DNA of 64,000 bases, taken from the NCBI GenBank assembly GCA_031761405.1, contig JASEVX010000007.1, positions 57,481,914 through 57,545,913 on the forward strand. The letters are read 5' to 3'. The notes beneath the pieces were generated by a model. The model was not told the DNA's origin and searched no databases. It saw nothing but the letters and a program-made list of their open reading frames with translations. Position numbers and translations under genes: made by a program. Position 1 is the first letter of the stretch. Every line of letters starts with the position of its first letter. Of the stretch, positions 30,491 through 40,311 are shown piece by piece. The stretch comes from Serripes groenlandicus (Eukaryota; Mollusca; Bivalvia; Cardiida; Cardiidae).

Positions 30491-30629
30491 TAGAACCAGC
30501 GATGAATGCTTTTCTAACAATATTTATAACACTGTATCAAAGTAGGACCTACACTTTTCAAGATATAATAGATAAATGACTTTAAATAATATGTTCATAG
30601 TTTTTCTATTTAGTTTAGCTTTTTGCGTT

Positions 30630-30895
30630 TGCGTTAGTGTAGTGGTAAAGCGTCCATCTGGCGTGCAGGAGGTTGCGGGTTCGATCCCCTATCGGGTCAT
30701 ACCAAAATACTTTAATAATGGTATAAATGGCTGCCCTCCTTGGCTATCAGGTTTGCGGGGTTACCATTACGACTGACTGGCTGGTGTCAGGATAAATGGA
30801 CCAGTAGCACTGGTAATTAACCCAGGAGACGCCGTGTATAACTGACAAATTGTTGAAGGCGGCGTAAAACACCAATCAATCAATCAATCAATTGC
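30630..30895 (+). mobile_element. Family H SINE, full length with (AATC)n tail
   Basis: Head GCGTTAGTGTAGTGGTAAAG with box A, GCGGGTTCGATCCCCTATCG with box B, GGGTCATACCAAA junction, body CATTACGACTGACTGGCTGG, TGTCAGGATAAATGGACCAG, and the end GGCGGCGTAAAACACC followed by (AATC)4. The unexpanded body is the reference for the two arrays. Confidence 0.9.
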
Positions 30896-31429
30896 GCTAT
30901 TGGCGTCTATTGTACTTATAGTATGAATACTACTTGCCTGGAGTAACCTAAACCATCACATGGTAGGGTCACGCAAACGCCAATAATGGCGGAGCCCTTT
31001 GGAAATGGTGTAGCAATCCAAAGGCTATAGATGCAACTTTTTGATTCATAATTTATATATTGATTCCGAACATCTAGTTGTAATGGTCCACTCTAGAGTT
31101 TGCGAACATGAGTTGTATATTGACTTATTTACTATATATTCGATAGCCATATATAGCCACATATTCATGAATTCATTTGTTAAACAAAAATGATAGTGCT
31201 TCGTAAGCCTTTGAAGGCTGGCTATTATATATTATTGAATTGCATTGTATTGTGTTGTATGTATAGGTTGCACTTTAAATAATAAAATATATATCTATCT
31301 ATAAGGAAAGGTGACCAATCTAGTCGTCATTGTTGGTGGTTACACGTGTTAATTTACTATAGAACGCCGGGTACCCGAATTAAAAGCTAAAAGCATTGAC
31401 AACATGTCCATTCGAGATGCTTGTTTTTG
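30896..31429. other. Unique stretch with a possible LINE tail
   Basis: GCACTTTAAATAATAAAATA at about 31270-31290, followed by TATCTATCTATA, resembles a 3' tail with AATAAA. The call is weak. Confidence 0.3.
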
Positions 31430-31612
31430 TATTGGGGGTTTACACCGTTTTCATCATGATTTCAATTATCACGTCGAAAGTTCACTTATTAATGATCCCT
31501 TGATATATGTGCCTTGCCCAAGGACAGTCCCCTATGACCGCAGCGACTTGAGATCGAACCCGGGACGCCCAGTTCCAATTCCCAAACGCTAACCACTCGA
31601 TCACGGCGTATT
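31430..31612 (-). mobile_element. Family G tRNA-derived SINE, reverse strand
   Basis: The minus strand reads CGCCGTGATCGAGTGGTTAG (box A-like), then GTCCCGGGTTCGATCTCAAG (box B-like), then a body ending in GAAAACGGTGTAAACCCCC. The head differs from F and H and resembles a Ser/Leu-type tRNA 5' half. Confidence 0.75.
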
Positions 31613-31631
31613 TCATACTTAAGATGCATAT

Positions 31632-31817
31632 CGAGGGCTTGGCGTAAAATGGTTGTAACTAAAAACCTATTTTGAAAACCCTGGTTCAGAACGAGCAATG
31701 GCACCTAAATTTCCGTTGTTTACCAAGAAAAATGAGTTAACGCTTATAATGACTTTATGGCGAGGTGATTAACCTTGGTAAAAAAAAAAAAATACAACTG
31801 TTTCACGCCAAGCTCTC
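31632..31817. mobile_element. Family C MITE, internally deleted
   Basis: CGAGGGCTTGGCGTAAAATG left end; the centre lost about 60 bp including one hairpin arm (GGTTCAGAACGAGCAATGGC). The right end CACGCCAAGCTCTC is mutated. Confidence 0.85.
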
Positions 31818-31845
31818 TTTATATTGATGTTAGTTACTAACATGC

Positions 31846-32084
31846 TTAACATTTCCCCACACATACACGCTTTTTGACGCATCTGCAGCAGACGACTTTT
31901 GAAAAACATTGTGGCAAAAGGAGAAATTGCTCATCATGATAAAACTGTTCTTTTGCAACAACGTTTACAACATAATACAATAATTGAACTTTCGTTTATA
32001 GATATTTATTTTACATTGTTTTGCCTGTATTTGTTTTTTTCAAAGTGTTTTGTTGCAGGTTTGTTGTGTGGTGGAATAGATTAA
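31846..32084. mobile_element. Family A MITE, full length, diverged
   Basis: TTAA-CATTTCCCCACACAT at the left and TGGTGGAATAGATTAA at the right. The hairpin is broken (AATTGCTCATCATGATAAAACTG). Confidence 0.78.
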
Positions 32085-32183
32085 GATGATGAGCGCTGTA
32101 CATCTAGATACTATTCTATACCATACACGTATAAATCTACTTTAACTTTCTGTTTAACCTCGCACTATAATAGTTCCTTACAG

Positions 32184-32410
32184 CACAGGGATGTAAGATG
32201 TACATTTATTTATTTATTTATTCATCTAAGTCTCATCCATGTACAAACAATGCCATATACATACATATACAATGTATAAACAAATCAAGACGAGTATAAT
32301 ACATAGCATTTCAAACCAGAGTTATTGGAGACGTGTGATATAAGTATATAACACATTCATTGCATTTGCTATTTACAAGATTCGAGATTCAAATTCTTTA
32401 TTTCGTAACG
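32184..32410 (-). mobile_element. Two adjacent LINE-like 3' tails, reverse strand
   Basis: On the minus strand, TTAGATGAATAAATAAATAA near 32210 is an (AATA)n tail, and ACGAAATAAAGAATTTGAAT near 32400 is another AATAAA tail. No reverse transcriptase frame is present, so these would be severely truncated insertions. Class is inferred from tail style only. Confidence 0.4.
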
Positions 32411-32930
32411 TAAACATACATGTTTTTTCTTACATCATAAGTGTATATACATTTTAGATATCAACGTGACATCATTTCAGCAGTATGTTAAAGCTAGTAA
32501 TAATAATAGTATAACATGTATCTTCAAGTCAAAATGATAATAATTCAATTCAAATCTTAGTGATAATAGTTAAGTATATTGATAATTAAGTCCTGCTGCG
32601 AATCTTCACAGCACAGCTCAACCAATCAATAAACTGAAACAACATTATATTTGGAGGTTGAACCAAACAAACACCATACAGCCAAGAATCAGCTGCTGAT
32701 TTATTTTAAAATTGAAAATTAAACACAGGTAGTTTATAGTACCAAATGCGAAAGTAAAGCCACTTAAGGATAGTTAAAAACAAACGAAAAACCATCTGAG
32801 TTTTTACCTCGACCAGATCAAGAAGGGACTGATCAGAAGTTGATTCTTGCTTGAACAAAATATTTTTAAATACAAGTATGCTTTTTCTAACATTTTCGCC
32901 GTTTTGCAAGGTGTCGAAACGAAAGAAGTG
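32411..32930. other. Unique stretch, nothing recognised
   Basis: No convincing frame or repeat. Confidence 0.4.
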
Positions 32931-33580
32931 TTAACCCTTTCCCACATTAGACACTTTCTGACGCCTGTGCAGCTGACGACTTTAAAAAACAGTGTGGCAA
33001 AAGGACAAATTACTCATAATGAGCAATGTCTCCTTTTGCCACACTGTTTTCAACTTCATTTAAGAATTATACTTTCATTTTTCAAAGTTTTCCATAGTTT
33101 TTCCTAGATGTTTTCAAGTTTTTCAAGTTTTATTTAATGTGATATTTTAGGCCACCGGCCCATACACATGATACAGCATAATTACATAGCATTAGAAGTG
33201 AGAACAGTATTTACATCATAGTAATACAGACAAATAATACAAAAACTCGGATATCCATTACATGATATAATTTTAAAAGTTAAAGGCTATGGCTAATGTT
33301 AGAACAATAATTCGACTTTTAGATTGACTAGAATCATGGTAAATGCTTAACTGAAAAAATAGACTTTGTATGAGATATATCATCACCTTTCTAAAGAGAA
33401 CACATAGACCCGTGTTATAGCAGCTTGAGTTACGTGTCCTTCAAGGAGAACCAACTATACATTGCAACATTGTAACACAACTATTATTCAAAAGAATCAA
33501 GATATGTTCTTCTTATTTTAAAAGCATTATAGATTTCACAGTTGTCTGCTGCTGATTTGTTATATGAGGGAAAGTGTTAC
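32931..33580. mobile_element. Family A MITE split by a 0.44-kb insertion
   Basis: Left part TTAACCCTTTCCCACATTAG with hairpin ATTACTCATAATGAGCAATG runs to about 33104. The right part, CAGTTGTCTGCTGCTGATTT and TGAGGGAAAGTGTTA, resumes at about 33537. Confidence 0.8.
33105..33540 (-). mobile_element. Insertion in family A, LINE 3'-end-like, reverse strand
   Basis: The minus strand ends TGGGCCGGTGGCCTAAAATA, TCACATTAAATAAAACTTG, with AATAAA close to the insertion boundary. No coding frame remains. The rest of the insert is AT-rich and unrecognised. Confidence 0.45.
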
Positions 33581-33761
33581 ACTGACTCAATTTGCACCCG
33601 TGATATGGATGCTTTAGTCGTTATCAATCTCCAGCTGATGGCTGTGACCTGTACCATTCTGCATGAATGACTTTGGCTACGAAGATTGGATAAGATCAAG
33701 TCTTGATTAAGACGTTTGTTTCAAAACGATGTTTTCTTTTTTACTACTTTGTAGATACAGA

Positions 33762-33850
33762 AAACGAGCATTGGAAACATTGTGGAAACCAGGAGAAAAT
33801 TTGAATTGAATATTTCCTACATTTTTACACTGTGTTTTAAAAATATATAT
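33762..33850. mobile_element. Family A central fragment, very diverged
   Basis: GGAAACATTGTGGAAACCAG, GAGAAAATTTGAATTG, then ACACTGTGTTTTAAAA. Only the middle is recognisable. Confidence 0.4.
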
Positions 33851-34142
33851 AATCTGTTCTGTTCTGAATAACATTGTTTTCCATTTCCTCCAGAGTGTTT
33901 TAAAGCAGATATCCCTAATTATAGTATATAAGATACCTGGTAACCTGCTAGTCCCCTTTTCTTCAAGCGGCTCATTTTCACATATTTATTTACAAGGTGC
34001 TGCAAGATGTGTTTTATGCTTTTCAAATTACTTGGAAAGATTTGAAGGTAATAATGTTATTTATAAATAGAATCACGGATAACTAATTTAATTACGAGTG
34101 AAATTAGATGTAACATTCGAATGGAATCTGGTAACCTACATT

Positions 34143-34202
34143 AAAGGACCACCCCTTTCCTTCCCGCGCAGGACTGGATAAGGAGGGGTTAACTGGTCCT
34201 TT
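34143..34202. repeat. Short foldback preceding the family I hairpin
   Basis: AAAGGACCACCCC is complemented by GGGGTTAACTGGTCCTTT with about 30 bases between. The right arm continues into the family I sequence. Confidence 0.6.
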
Positions 34203-34231
34203 CCCAACAATATCTCTATCATGGCTCAACG

Positions 34232-34330
34232 TATCACTATGTTGTGGGTACTCAGAAGAATCGTCTCGCTGAAACGATTATTTTGAGTACCCACAACATA
34301 GGGTTCCGTGGTCATATAAGGATTTGGGGA
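34232..34330. repeat. Family I hairpin element
   Basis: TATGTTGTGGGTACTCAGAA with GAATCGTCTCGCT, and the other arm AACGATTATTTTGAGTACCC plus ACAACATAGGG. Conserved 3' flank TGGTCATATAAGGATTTG is shared with the 56.7-kb copy. Confidence 0.75.
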
Positions 34331-34531
34331 TGTGAAATACTCTGCAGCTCCGCAGTGAGTTTCCAATTCTAGTGAGTATCTCTCCGAACAAGCATCATTT
34401 AAAAACAATATAGGATAATAAAAAAAAAGGCATACCTTATGACAAGCCATGCGACATTTCCTTCGATGTGTTAAATTTCTGTCATAGAATTTATCTTTAA
34501 ATTACCGTAATGAGTGAGACAATGGATGAAG

Positions 34532-34740
34532 TATTATTTGATATGGGGACATGTCTAAAAACCCGGTGTACTGGGGACAGGGTTAAAGGAAGCATTACGA
34601 ATTACACGCATGTTCCACACCTAGTACTCCTATCTGGTCCATAGATAGGCATCTACGCAACCGATTAAACCATTTACTTGATGCGGAATGTTATAGATTC
34701 GTCAAATTTGTTAATATCCATATTCCTTTTTTCTAAACTG
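34532..34740. repeat. Duplicated segment, copy without MITE
   Basis: TATTATTTGATATGGGGACA and, after AGGGTTAAAGGAAGCATTAC, CATAGATAGGCATCTACGCA. Matches 34754-34810 plus 35065-35205. Confidence 0.9.
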
Positions 34741-34753
34741 TCTTGAAAAGTCA

Positions 34754-35205
34754 TATTATTTGATATGGGGACATGTCTAAAAATCACGGTGCGTATAGCG
34801 AGCAGGGTTAAACCAGGAAAACGTAGATACGTCTCTGGTTATCCCTTTTCCTCATACGACACTTCTGCAGCAGACGACTTTGAACGTATTTTGTCAAAAC
34901 ATAGAAAATCTCTATAATTGAATGGATAACCTATGACAAAAAGTGGAAAACATTGCGGCAAAAGGAGAAATTGCACGTTTTGTGCAATTTTTTCTTTTGT
35001 CACTATGTTTTCAAAAAGCCGTCTGCTGCAGAGGCGTCAGAAAGCGTCTTTATGAGGGAAAGGGTTAAAGGAAGCATTACAAATTATACACATTTTCTAC
35101 ACCTATAGTACTCCTATCTGGTCCATAGATAGGCATCTACGCAACCGATTAAACCATTTACTTGATGTGGAATTGTTTCGAGTCGTCAAATTGTAAATAT
35201 TAATT
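34754..35205. repeat. Duplicated segment, copy containing a family A MITE
   Basis: The left piece 34754-34810 and right piece 35065-35205 flank the MITE at 34839-35068. The junction GGGTTAAAGGAAGCATTAC is shared exactly with the copy that lacks the MITE. Confidence 0.85.
34839..35068. mobile_element. Family A MITE, full length, reverse orientation
   Basis: TTAT-CCCTTTTCCTCATACG to GAGGGAAAGGGTTAA. Hairpin AATTGCACGTTTTGTGCAATT. Confidence 0.9.
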
Positions 35206-35298
35206 CTCCTTTGTCTATAATGTTTTGAAAAGTCATCGTGAACAGAGATAAAGAAAGTCGTGTATAAGGCGAAGAATTAGTGGAGGCACAGCTTCTTA

Positions 35299-35532
35299 TT
35301 TATAATCCTCTCCTACATAAAAAAAAAATCTGCAGCAGACGACTTTAAAACTTTTGGCAAAAAAGTGGAAAATCTATTTAAATGTAAGTATATTTATGGT
35401 ATAAGGTAAAAAAACACTGTGTCAAAAGAAAAAATTGTTCATGATGAGCATTTTCTCCGTGTGTCATAATGTTTTAAAAAGTTGTCTGCTGCACGGGCGT
35501 CAGAAAGCGTCTGTATGTGGGAAAAGGTTATT
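35299..35532. mobile_element. Family A MITE, diverged
   Basis: TCCTCTCCTACATA left end, CTGCAGCAGACGACTTTAAA, hairpin AATTGTTCATGATGAGCATTTT, right end GTGGGAAAAGGTTA. Terminal TTAA is degraded at both ends. Confidence 0.78.
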
Positions 35533-35634
35533 GTTTATTTCTTGCTCCTTGAAGACAGCGATCGACGGAGGCGTCAAACAGAATCGCTATGATAAAAAAG
35601 TTTCAAAACTGATATGACATAAAAATGTACATGA

Positions 35635-35864
35635 TTAACCCTTTCCCTCATACGATAATTCTGCAGCAGACGACTTTGAACATATTTTGTCAAAAAGTAG
35701 AAAATCTCTATAATTGAATGGATAACCTATGACTAAAAGTGGAAAACATTGTGGCAAAAGGAGAAATTGCACGTTTTGTGCAATTTCTTCTTTTGTCACT
35801 ATGTTTTCAAATAGCTGTCTGCTGCAGAGGCGTCAGAAAGCGTCTATATAAGGGCAAGGGTTAA
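35635..35864. mobile_element. Family A MITE, full length, reverse orientation
   Basis: TTAACCCTTTCCCTCATACG to AGGGCAAGGGTTAA. Hairpin AATTGCACGTTTTGTGCAATT. Only about 100 bp from the preceding copy. Confidence 0.9.
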
Positions 35865-36374
35865 GGAAGAATCATACCTTTGAACTGGCGTCCTATTCGA
35901 CGTCAAAATGGATGTTTGCTTGATAAGAACATTGTTTAAAAGAGAGATCACCAGTTTATATCCTTATGGGTTTTGAATGATATTCAAATGAAATTAACAC
36001 ATACTTGTATGTATTGCAAATGTGTCATTATATAAATTCCATATGATCATTCGGATAGCAAAACGGGATATATATAGATAAAATAAATGGTATATTTTGT
36101 ATGTAATTTAGTTATTTCTAATTTACTAAAATCACCCATCGGGTTTTTTAAACTTGATAATATTATTAAAATATGTTTAAAAAACCTTTCTTCTACTAGA
36201 TCTATTTTTTTTAAATTTCAAGAAAATCTTAATCTCATATTTATAGTAAATCACAATGTCGTACAATCGCTATTCTTTATAGCCATATTTATGTTCTGTA
36301 AAATGGTTCAAATACAACATAATATAGAAATACAAAACCATAGATGGGTAAAAAAAAATCGTGAAGAAAGACCT
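35865..36374. other. Very AT-rich stretch
   Basis: A 114-codon forward frame (36087-36431) is rich in Phe, Ile and Asn and runs into repeat sequence. No domain was recognised, and I treat it as chance. Confidence 0.4.
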
Positions 36375-36852
36375 TTCATCCTTTCCCACATACAGACGCT
36401 ATATCGAGGGCTTGGCGTGAAACAGTTGTAACTAAAATTGGTATTTTGTTACCAAGGTTATTTACCTCGCCATGAAGTCTTTATAAGTGTTAAATCATTT
36501 TTCTTGGTAAACAATGGAGATTTAGGTGCCATTGCTCGTTCTGAGCAATGGCACCTAAATTTGCATTGTTTACAAAAGGGTCAAAATTGCCCCTAAACCA
36601 GGGTTTTCAAAATAGGTTTTTAGTTACAACCGTTTCACGCCAAGCCCTCGATATGACATCTATGCAGCAGATGACTTTTGAAAACATGTGGTTAAAGGAG
36701 AAATTGCTCATTACAAGAAATCTCTCCTTTTGCCCCAATGTTTTCTATTATATTCAATGTTTAAACTATCATTTATAGAGGTTTACCATATTCTTAACCA
36801 GATGTTTTCGGAGACGTCTGTTGCAGATTTATTGCATGCGGGAAAGGTGTAA
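36375..36852. mobile_element. Family A MITE split by a nested family C element
   Basis: The left end TTTCATCCTTTCCCACATAC plus AGACGCT is at 36375-36400. After the C insertion the copy continues ATGCAGCAGATGACTTTTGA to GCGGGAAAGGTGTAA. The insertion point lies in the left terminal inverted repeat. Confidence 0.88.
36405..36650. mobile_element. Family C MITE, full length, ATAT target duplication
   Basis: Termini CGAGGGCTTGGCGTGAAACA and CGTTTCACGCCAAGCCCTCG. ATAT sits at 36401-36404 and 36651-36654. Hairpin GCCATTGCTCGTTCTGAGCAATGGC. It inserted into a family A copy and so is younger than that copy. Confidence 0.92.
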
Positions 36853-37054
36853 CGCCTAACTTGTTTAACCATCATATAAAGGAGATACAAGCTGGGCTGA
36901 AGTCGAGTATTTTATCAGAAACTACAATTCAATTCAGTCCAGCTAGTATAACACTTGAATCGTCATTAAACACAAACAGAGGAAGAAAAATGCACAACAA
37001 AAATCAAACAACAAAACCACAGAAACACAACAAAAATAGAAAGAAAAAACAAAT

Positions 37055-37315
37055 GAGCCGTTCAATGAGAAAACCAACAGTATTGACTCTGCGTAATGTA
37101 TCGACCCAAATCAGTGGGCGCAGACTGCGCAGGCTAATCCGGGCCGACACATTCCGTCTCCGAGGGATAGAGGTATAGAGCAATGATTCCTGAAACAGAA
37201 AATCCACAGGAGGCGAAACGTGTCTGTACGGATTAGCCTGCGCGGCATGTTTAGGCTGATCCGGGTCGATACTTTACGCAAAGTCCATAGTGTTGGTTTT
37301 CTCGTGGAACGGGCT
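37055..37315. mobile_element. Family E element, full length
   Basis: GAGCCGTTCAATGAGAAAAC to TTTCTCGTGGAACGGGCTC. Internal hairpins GGGCGCAGACTGCGCAGGC and GCCTGCGCGGCATGTTTAGG. Overlapping frames are open on both strands. Confidence 0.9.
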
Positions 37316-37340
37316 CATATTGTATTGACTGTATATACAC

Positions 37341-37561
37341 AGTATGGCATCTGCGTAATGTATCGACCAGATCAGCCTGCGCTGTCCGCGCAGACTGATC
37401 CGGCCGACACATTCCGTCTAAGGGGGGATAGATTCCTGAAACAGAAAATCCACAGGAGTCGAAAAGTGTATATCCGGATTAGCCTGCGCGGCATGTTTAG
37501 GCTGATCCGGGTCGATACTTTACGCAGAGTCCATAATGTTGGTTTTCTCGTGGAACGGCTC
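37341..37561. mobile_element. Family E element, left terminus missing
   Basis: Begins at AGTATGGCATCTGCGTAATG, lacking GAGCCGT. Continues through GCGCTGTCCGCGCAGACTG to TTTCTCGTGGAACGGCTC. Lies head-to-tail with the previous copy, 25 bp apart. Confidence 0.88.
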
Positions 37562-37589
37562 TAATATAAGATTTTCAGGAATGTTTATG

Positions 37590-37803
37590 CTAACTCTTTC
37601 AGCGCCAAATCCCTTAAAAGTAGACTCTTCCATGTTCAAAATCGGACGTCTCCATTTTCCACGCAATAAGAGTTTTGGAATGTTTTATATTAAAAGCAAA
37701 GAATGCTGATTTCAGGTGAGACAGCTCATTACGAGCTGAATCACCTGAATCTATTTTGTTTGCAGAAAAACCTCGTCTTCGCCATTGGCGCTGAAAGAGG
37801 TAA
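37590..37803. mobile_element. Family D MITE, full length
   Basis: CTAACTCTTTCAGCGCC to GGCGCTGAAAGAGGTAA. Central hairpin CAGCTCATTACGAGCTG, with GTAGACTCTTCCATGTTCAA in the left half. Confidence 0.85.
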
Positions 37804-38372
37804 CTGGTGAAAACTGAAGCAATAACTGAGTCAGAGACACATTCAATAACGCAGAGAGACTTCTAATTTGAAATGTGTCTAGGGTTAAGATTTAAAAAGC
37901 AGTTAGAAGATTTTTATTTTGCATACTGCACATTCGAATACAAGGGAGCAACGTCATTAAAAGTCAATAGACTGTATCATTCAATTCCAGCCCAGAACAT
38001 ATGTTATATATTGTAACGTTACAATAAAATTACGGACATATCTAATGTAAATTACAGCCAAATTTATGGATAGGACTTCTGGTGAAAATAATCTATGAAC
38101 CCATGCTATAGATAACCCCAGCTCCTTTTCTTCACGTCCAATAAAGGCCCGAATCAGTATGCGTCAATACATGCTGTGTCTAAAGTAATTCAAAACGCAC
38201 TGATATACATAAACGTCGTATGTAGTGATAGAAGACTATGTTATGCTTATGTTTATGCTTTTATGTAGTATTGTGATCGTATAGAAATTAATTTAATTCC
38301 TTTCCGCCCGCTGACGCATACAAATATGTAACAGACGAATTTAAAACATTTAGTGACTGACAAACTTATATT
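37804..38372. other. Unique stretch, nothing recognised
   Basis: No recognised repeat or gene. Confidence 0.4.
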
Positions 38373-39027
38373 TTGTTTATAATTTCAACCATATTTAGTT
38401 TATAATGATACAATGCCGTTTTCAACCATATTTTGTTCATAATGATCCATTGTTTATTTCAATGATCCATTGTTGTTTTCCAACCATATTTAGTTTATAA
38501 TGATCCATTGTTGTTTTCCAACCATATTTTGTTTATAATGATCCATTGTTGGTTTCACTGATCCATTGTTGTTTTATAACCATATTTAGTTTATAATGAT
38601 CCAGTGTTGTTTTCCAACCATATTTTGTTTTTAATGATCCATTGATGGTTTCAATGATCCATTGTTGTTTTCCAACCATATTTAGTTTATAATGATCCAG
38701 TGTTGTTTTCCAACCATATTTAGTTTATAATGATCCAGTGTTGTTTTCCAACCATATTTTGTTTTTAATGATTGTTGGTTTCAGTGATCCATTGTTGTTT
38801 TCCAACCATATTTAGTTTATAATGATCCATTGTTGGTTTCAAACATATTTTGTTTGTAATGATCCGTTGTTGGTTTCAACCATATACAGTTTATAATGAT
38901 CCATTGTTGATTTCAACTATATTTTGTTTATAATGATCCGTTGTTGGTTTCAACCATATTTTGTTTATAATGATCCATTGTTGAGTTCAACCATATTTTG
39001 TTCATAATGATCCATTGTTGTTTTCAA
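38373..39027. repeat. 37-38-bp array, about 17 units
   Basis: The unit is ATAATGATCCATTGTTGTTT then TCAACCATATTTTGTTT. Units vary between TTTAGTTTATAATG and TTTTGTTTATAATG, and short forms with GGTTTCAATGATCC lack half a unit. GATCCATTGTT is the most constant core. Confidence 0.93.
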
Positions 39028-39513
39028 CTCTATCCAGTCAACTAATAAAACTTTTATTCATGTTTTGACTAGGTGTTTTAAAAATATTATGTGGCAGAGT
39101 TTTGGTATTTGTGGGAATAGAAAATAAGTATGTAAACAAATAAGTGTAGTGACATGCGTATAACAATACATACATATAACAAAATAGAATAACGAAAAAA
39201 CATCCGGTCCCATTGGCCTATTTACGTCATTGTCAAGAACAAAAATATTTACACAGAACATTTCACTGTTTTTCCAACGAATAAGTACAGAGAACAGAGT
39301 GGCTCATGTAATTGGTATGTTTCATAGTACATGAAGGGCCCTATAGATATGACAATTACGCGCCCGAATTCAATCGCATGACCCTATTCATTCTTATATA
39401 ATGCAAATGTGTGCGTGTTTAATAAGTATTTGTTTACGCCAATTTCTGAAAGGACCGGTAACACAATTGCATTACAAAACAACCAATAAATAAATCAAAT
39501 AGTAATGACATGA
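39028..39513. other. Unique stretch, nothing recognised
   Basis: No gene or repeat recognised. Confidence 0.4.
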
Positions 39514-39583
39514 ACTGCAATTTCTTCTTTAAGTCTGCTGCTGCAGTGGCTTTAGAAATAGCCTATATGTGGGAAAGAGTTAA
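39514..39583. mobile_element. Family A right-end fragment
   Basis: GCAATTTCTTCTTTAAGTCT, GCTGCTGCAGTGGC and GTGGGAAAGAGTTAA. Confidence 0.72.
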
Positions 39584-39605
39584 ACTATCAGTTTTGGACT
39601 TTTAC

Positions 39606-39790
39606 TTAACTCTTTCAGCGCCAAAGACAATATTGAGCTTTTTGCAAACAATACAGATTCAGGTGAGTCAGCTCGTCACGAGCTGTCTCACCCGAAATCT
39701 GCATTGTTTGGCTGTGAGTTATAAAAATAGTCCAAAAATCCTATGACATGAAAGAGTCTATTTTAAACAATTCGGCGCTGAAAGAGTTAA
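39606..39790. mobile_element. Family D MITE, full length
   Basis: TTAACTCTTTCAGCGCC to GGCGCTGAAAGAGTTAA: a perfect 17-bp terminal inverted repeat. Central hairpin GTGAGTCAGCTCGTCACGAG / CTGTCTCAC. Best-preserved D termini in the window. Confidence 0.9.
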
Positions 39791-40311
39791 GAGCCACAAT
39801 ATTTTACTGTGACCCACGCCATGTAGAGTTTACTCTTTGGAGTGTCACGGGCATATTACACATTTCTAATATTGTTTTTTTTTTTTTCGCTCTGACAAGT
39901 CAAAGCGGCTAACAAATGTCGACTAAGAGCAGAGAGTTTCTAACTGCTGTCTTTAGTAAAAGATGTTTTCAAAGTACCCTTTCATTGAACAAAAGAAGTA
40001 TATAAAATTTCTTTGAAGAATGATACAACAGGTTAAAATTCTCCCTCTGAATTTACATCTTTTTTTGTTTATTCCTTTTTAATTCTCATTTTCATCTCAG
40101 AATTTATTTAAAGCTTTATGGATTATTCTCTAATTCTTGATTAAAGTATTGCTACTAAGTTATTATTTACTTTATTTATTAAAAGTATATAAAGGGAGGT
40201 AATTTTAACTCTCAAATTATTTCAGTTTGATCCGTTATCAAAGGGCAATAATATGGATTTTACTCTGGTTATTCTACATACTATTATTTGAAATCATATA
40301 AAGTACACTTA
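39791..40311. other. AT-rich unique stretch
   Basis: No recognised feature apart from homopolymer T runs. Confidence 0.4.

Noticed and set aside
36087..36431. 114-codon forward frame
   Set aside because: Phe/Ile/Asn-rich translation of AT-rich DNA running into a family A and family C element; no recognisable domain.
37220..37564. 114-codon forward frame with internal repetition
   Set aside because: Entirely within two adjacent family E elements; the internal repeat is the repeated element.
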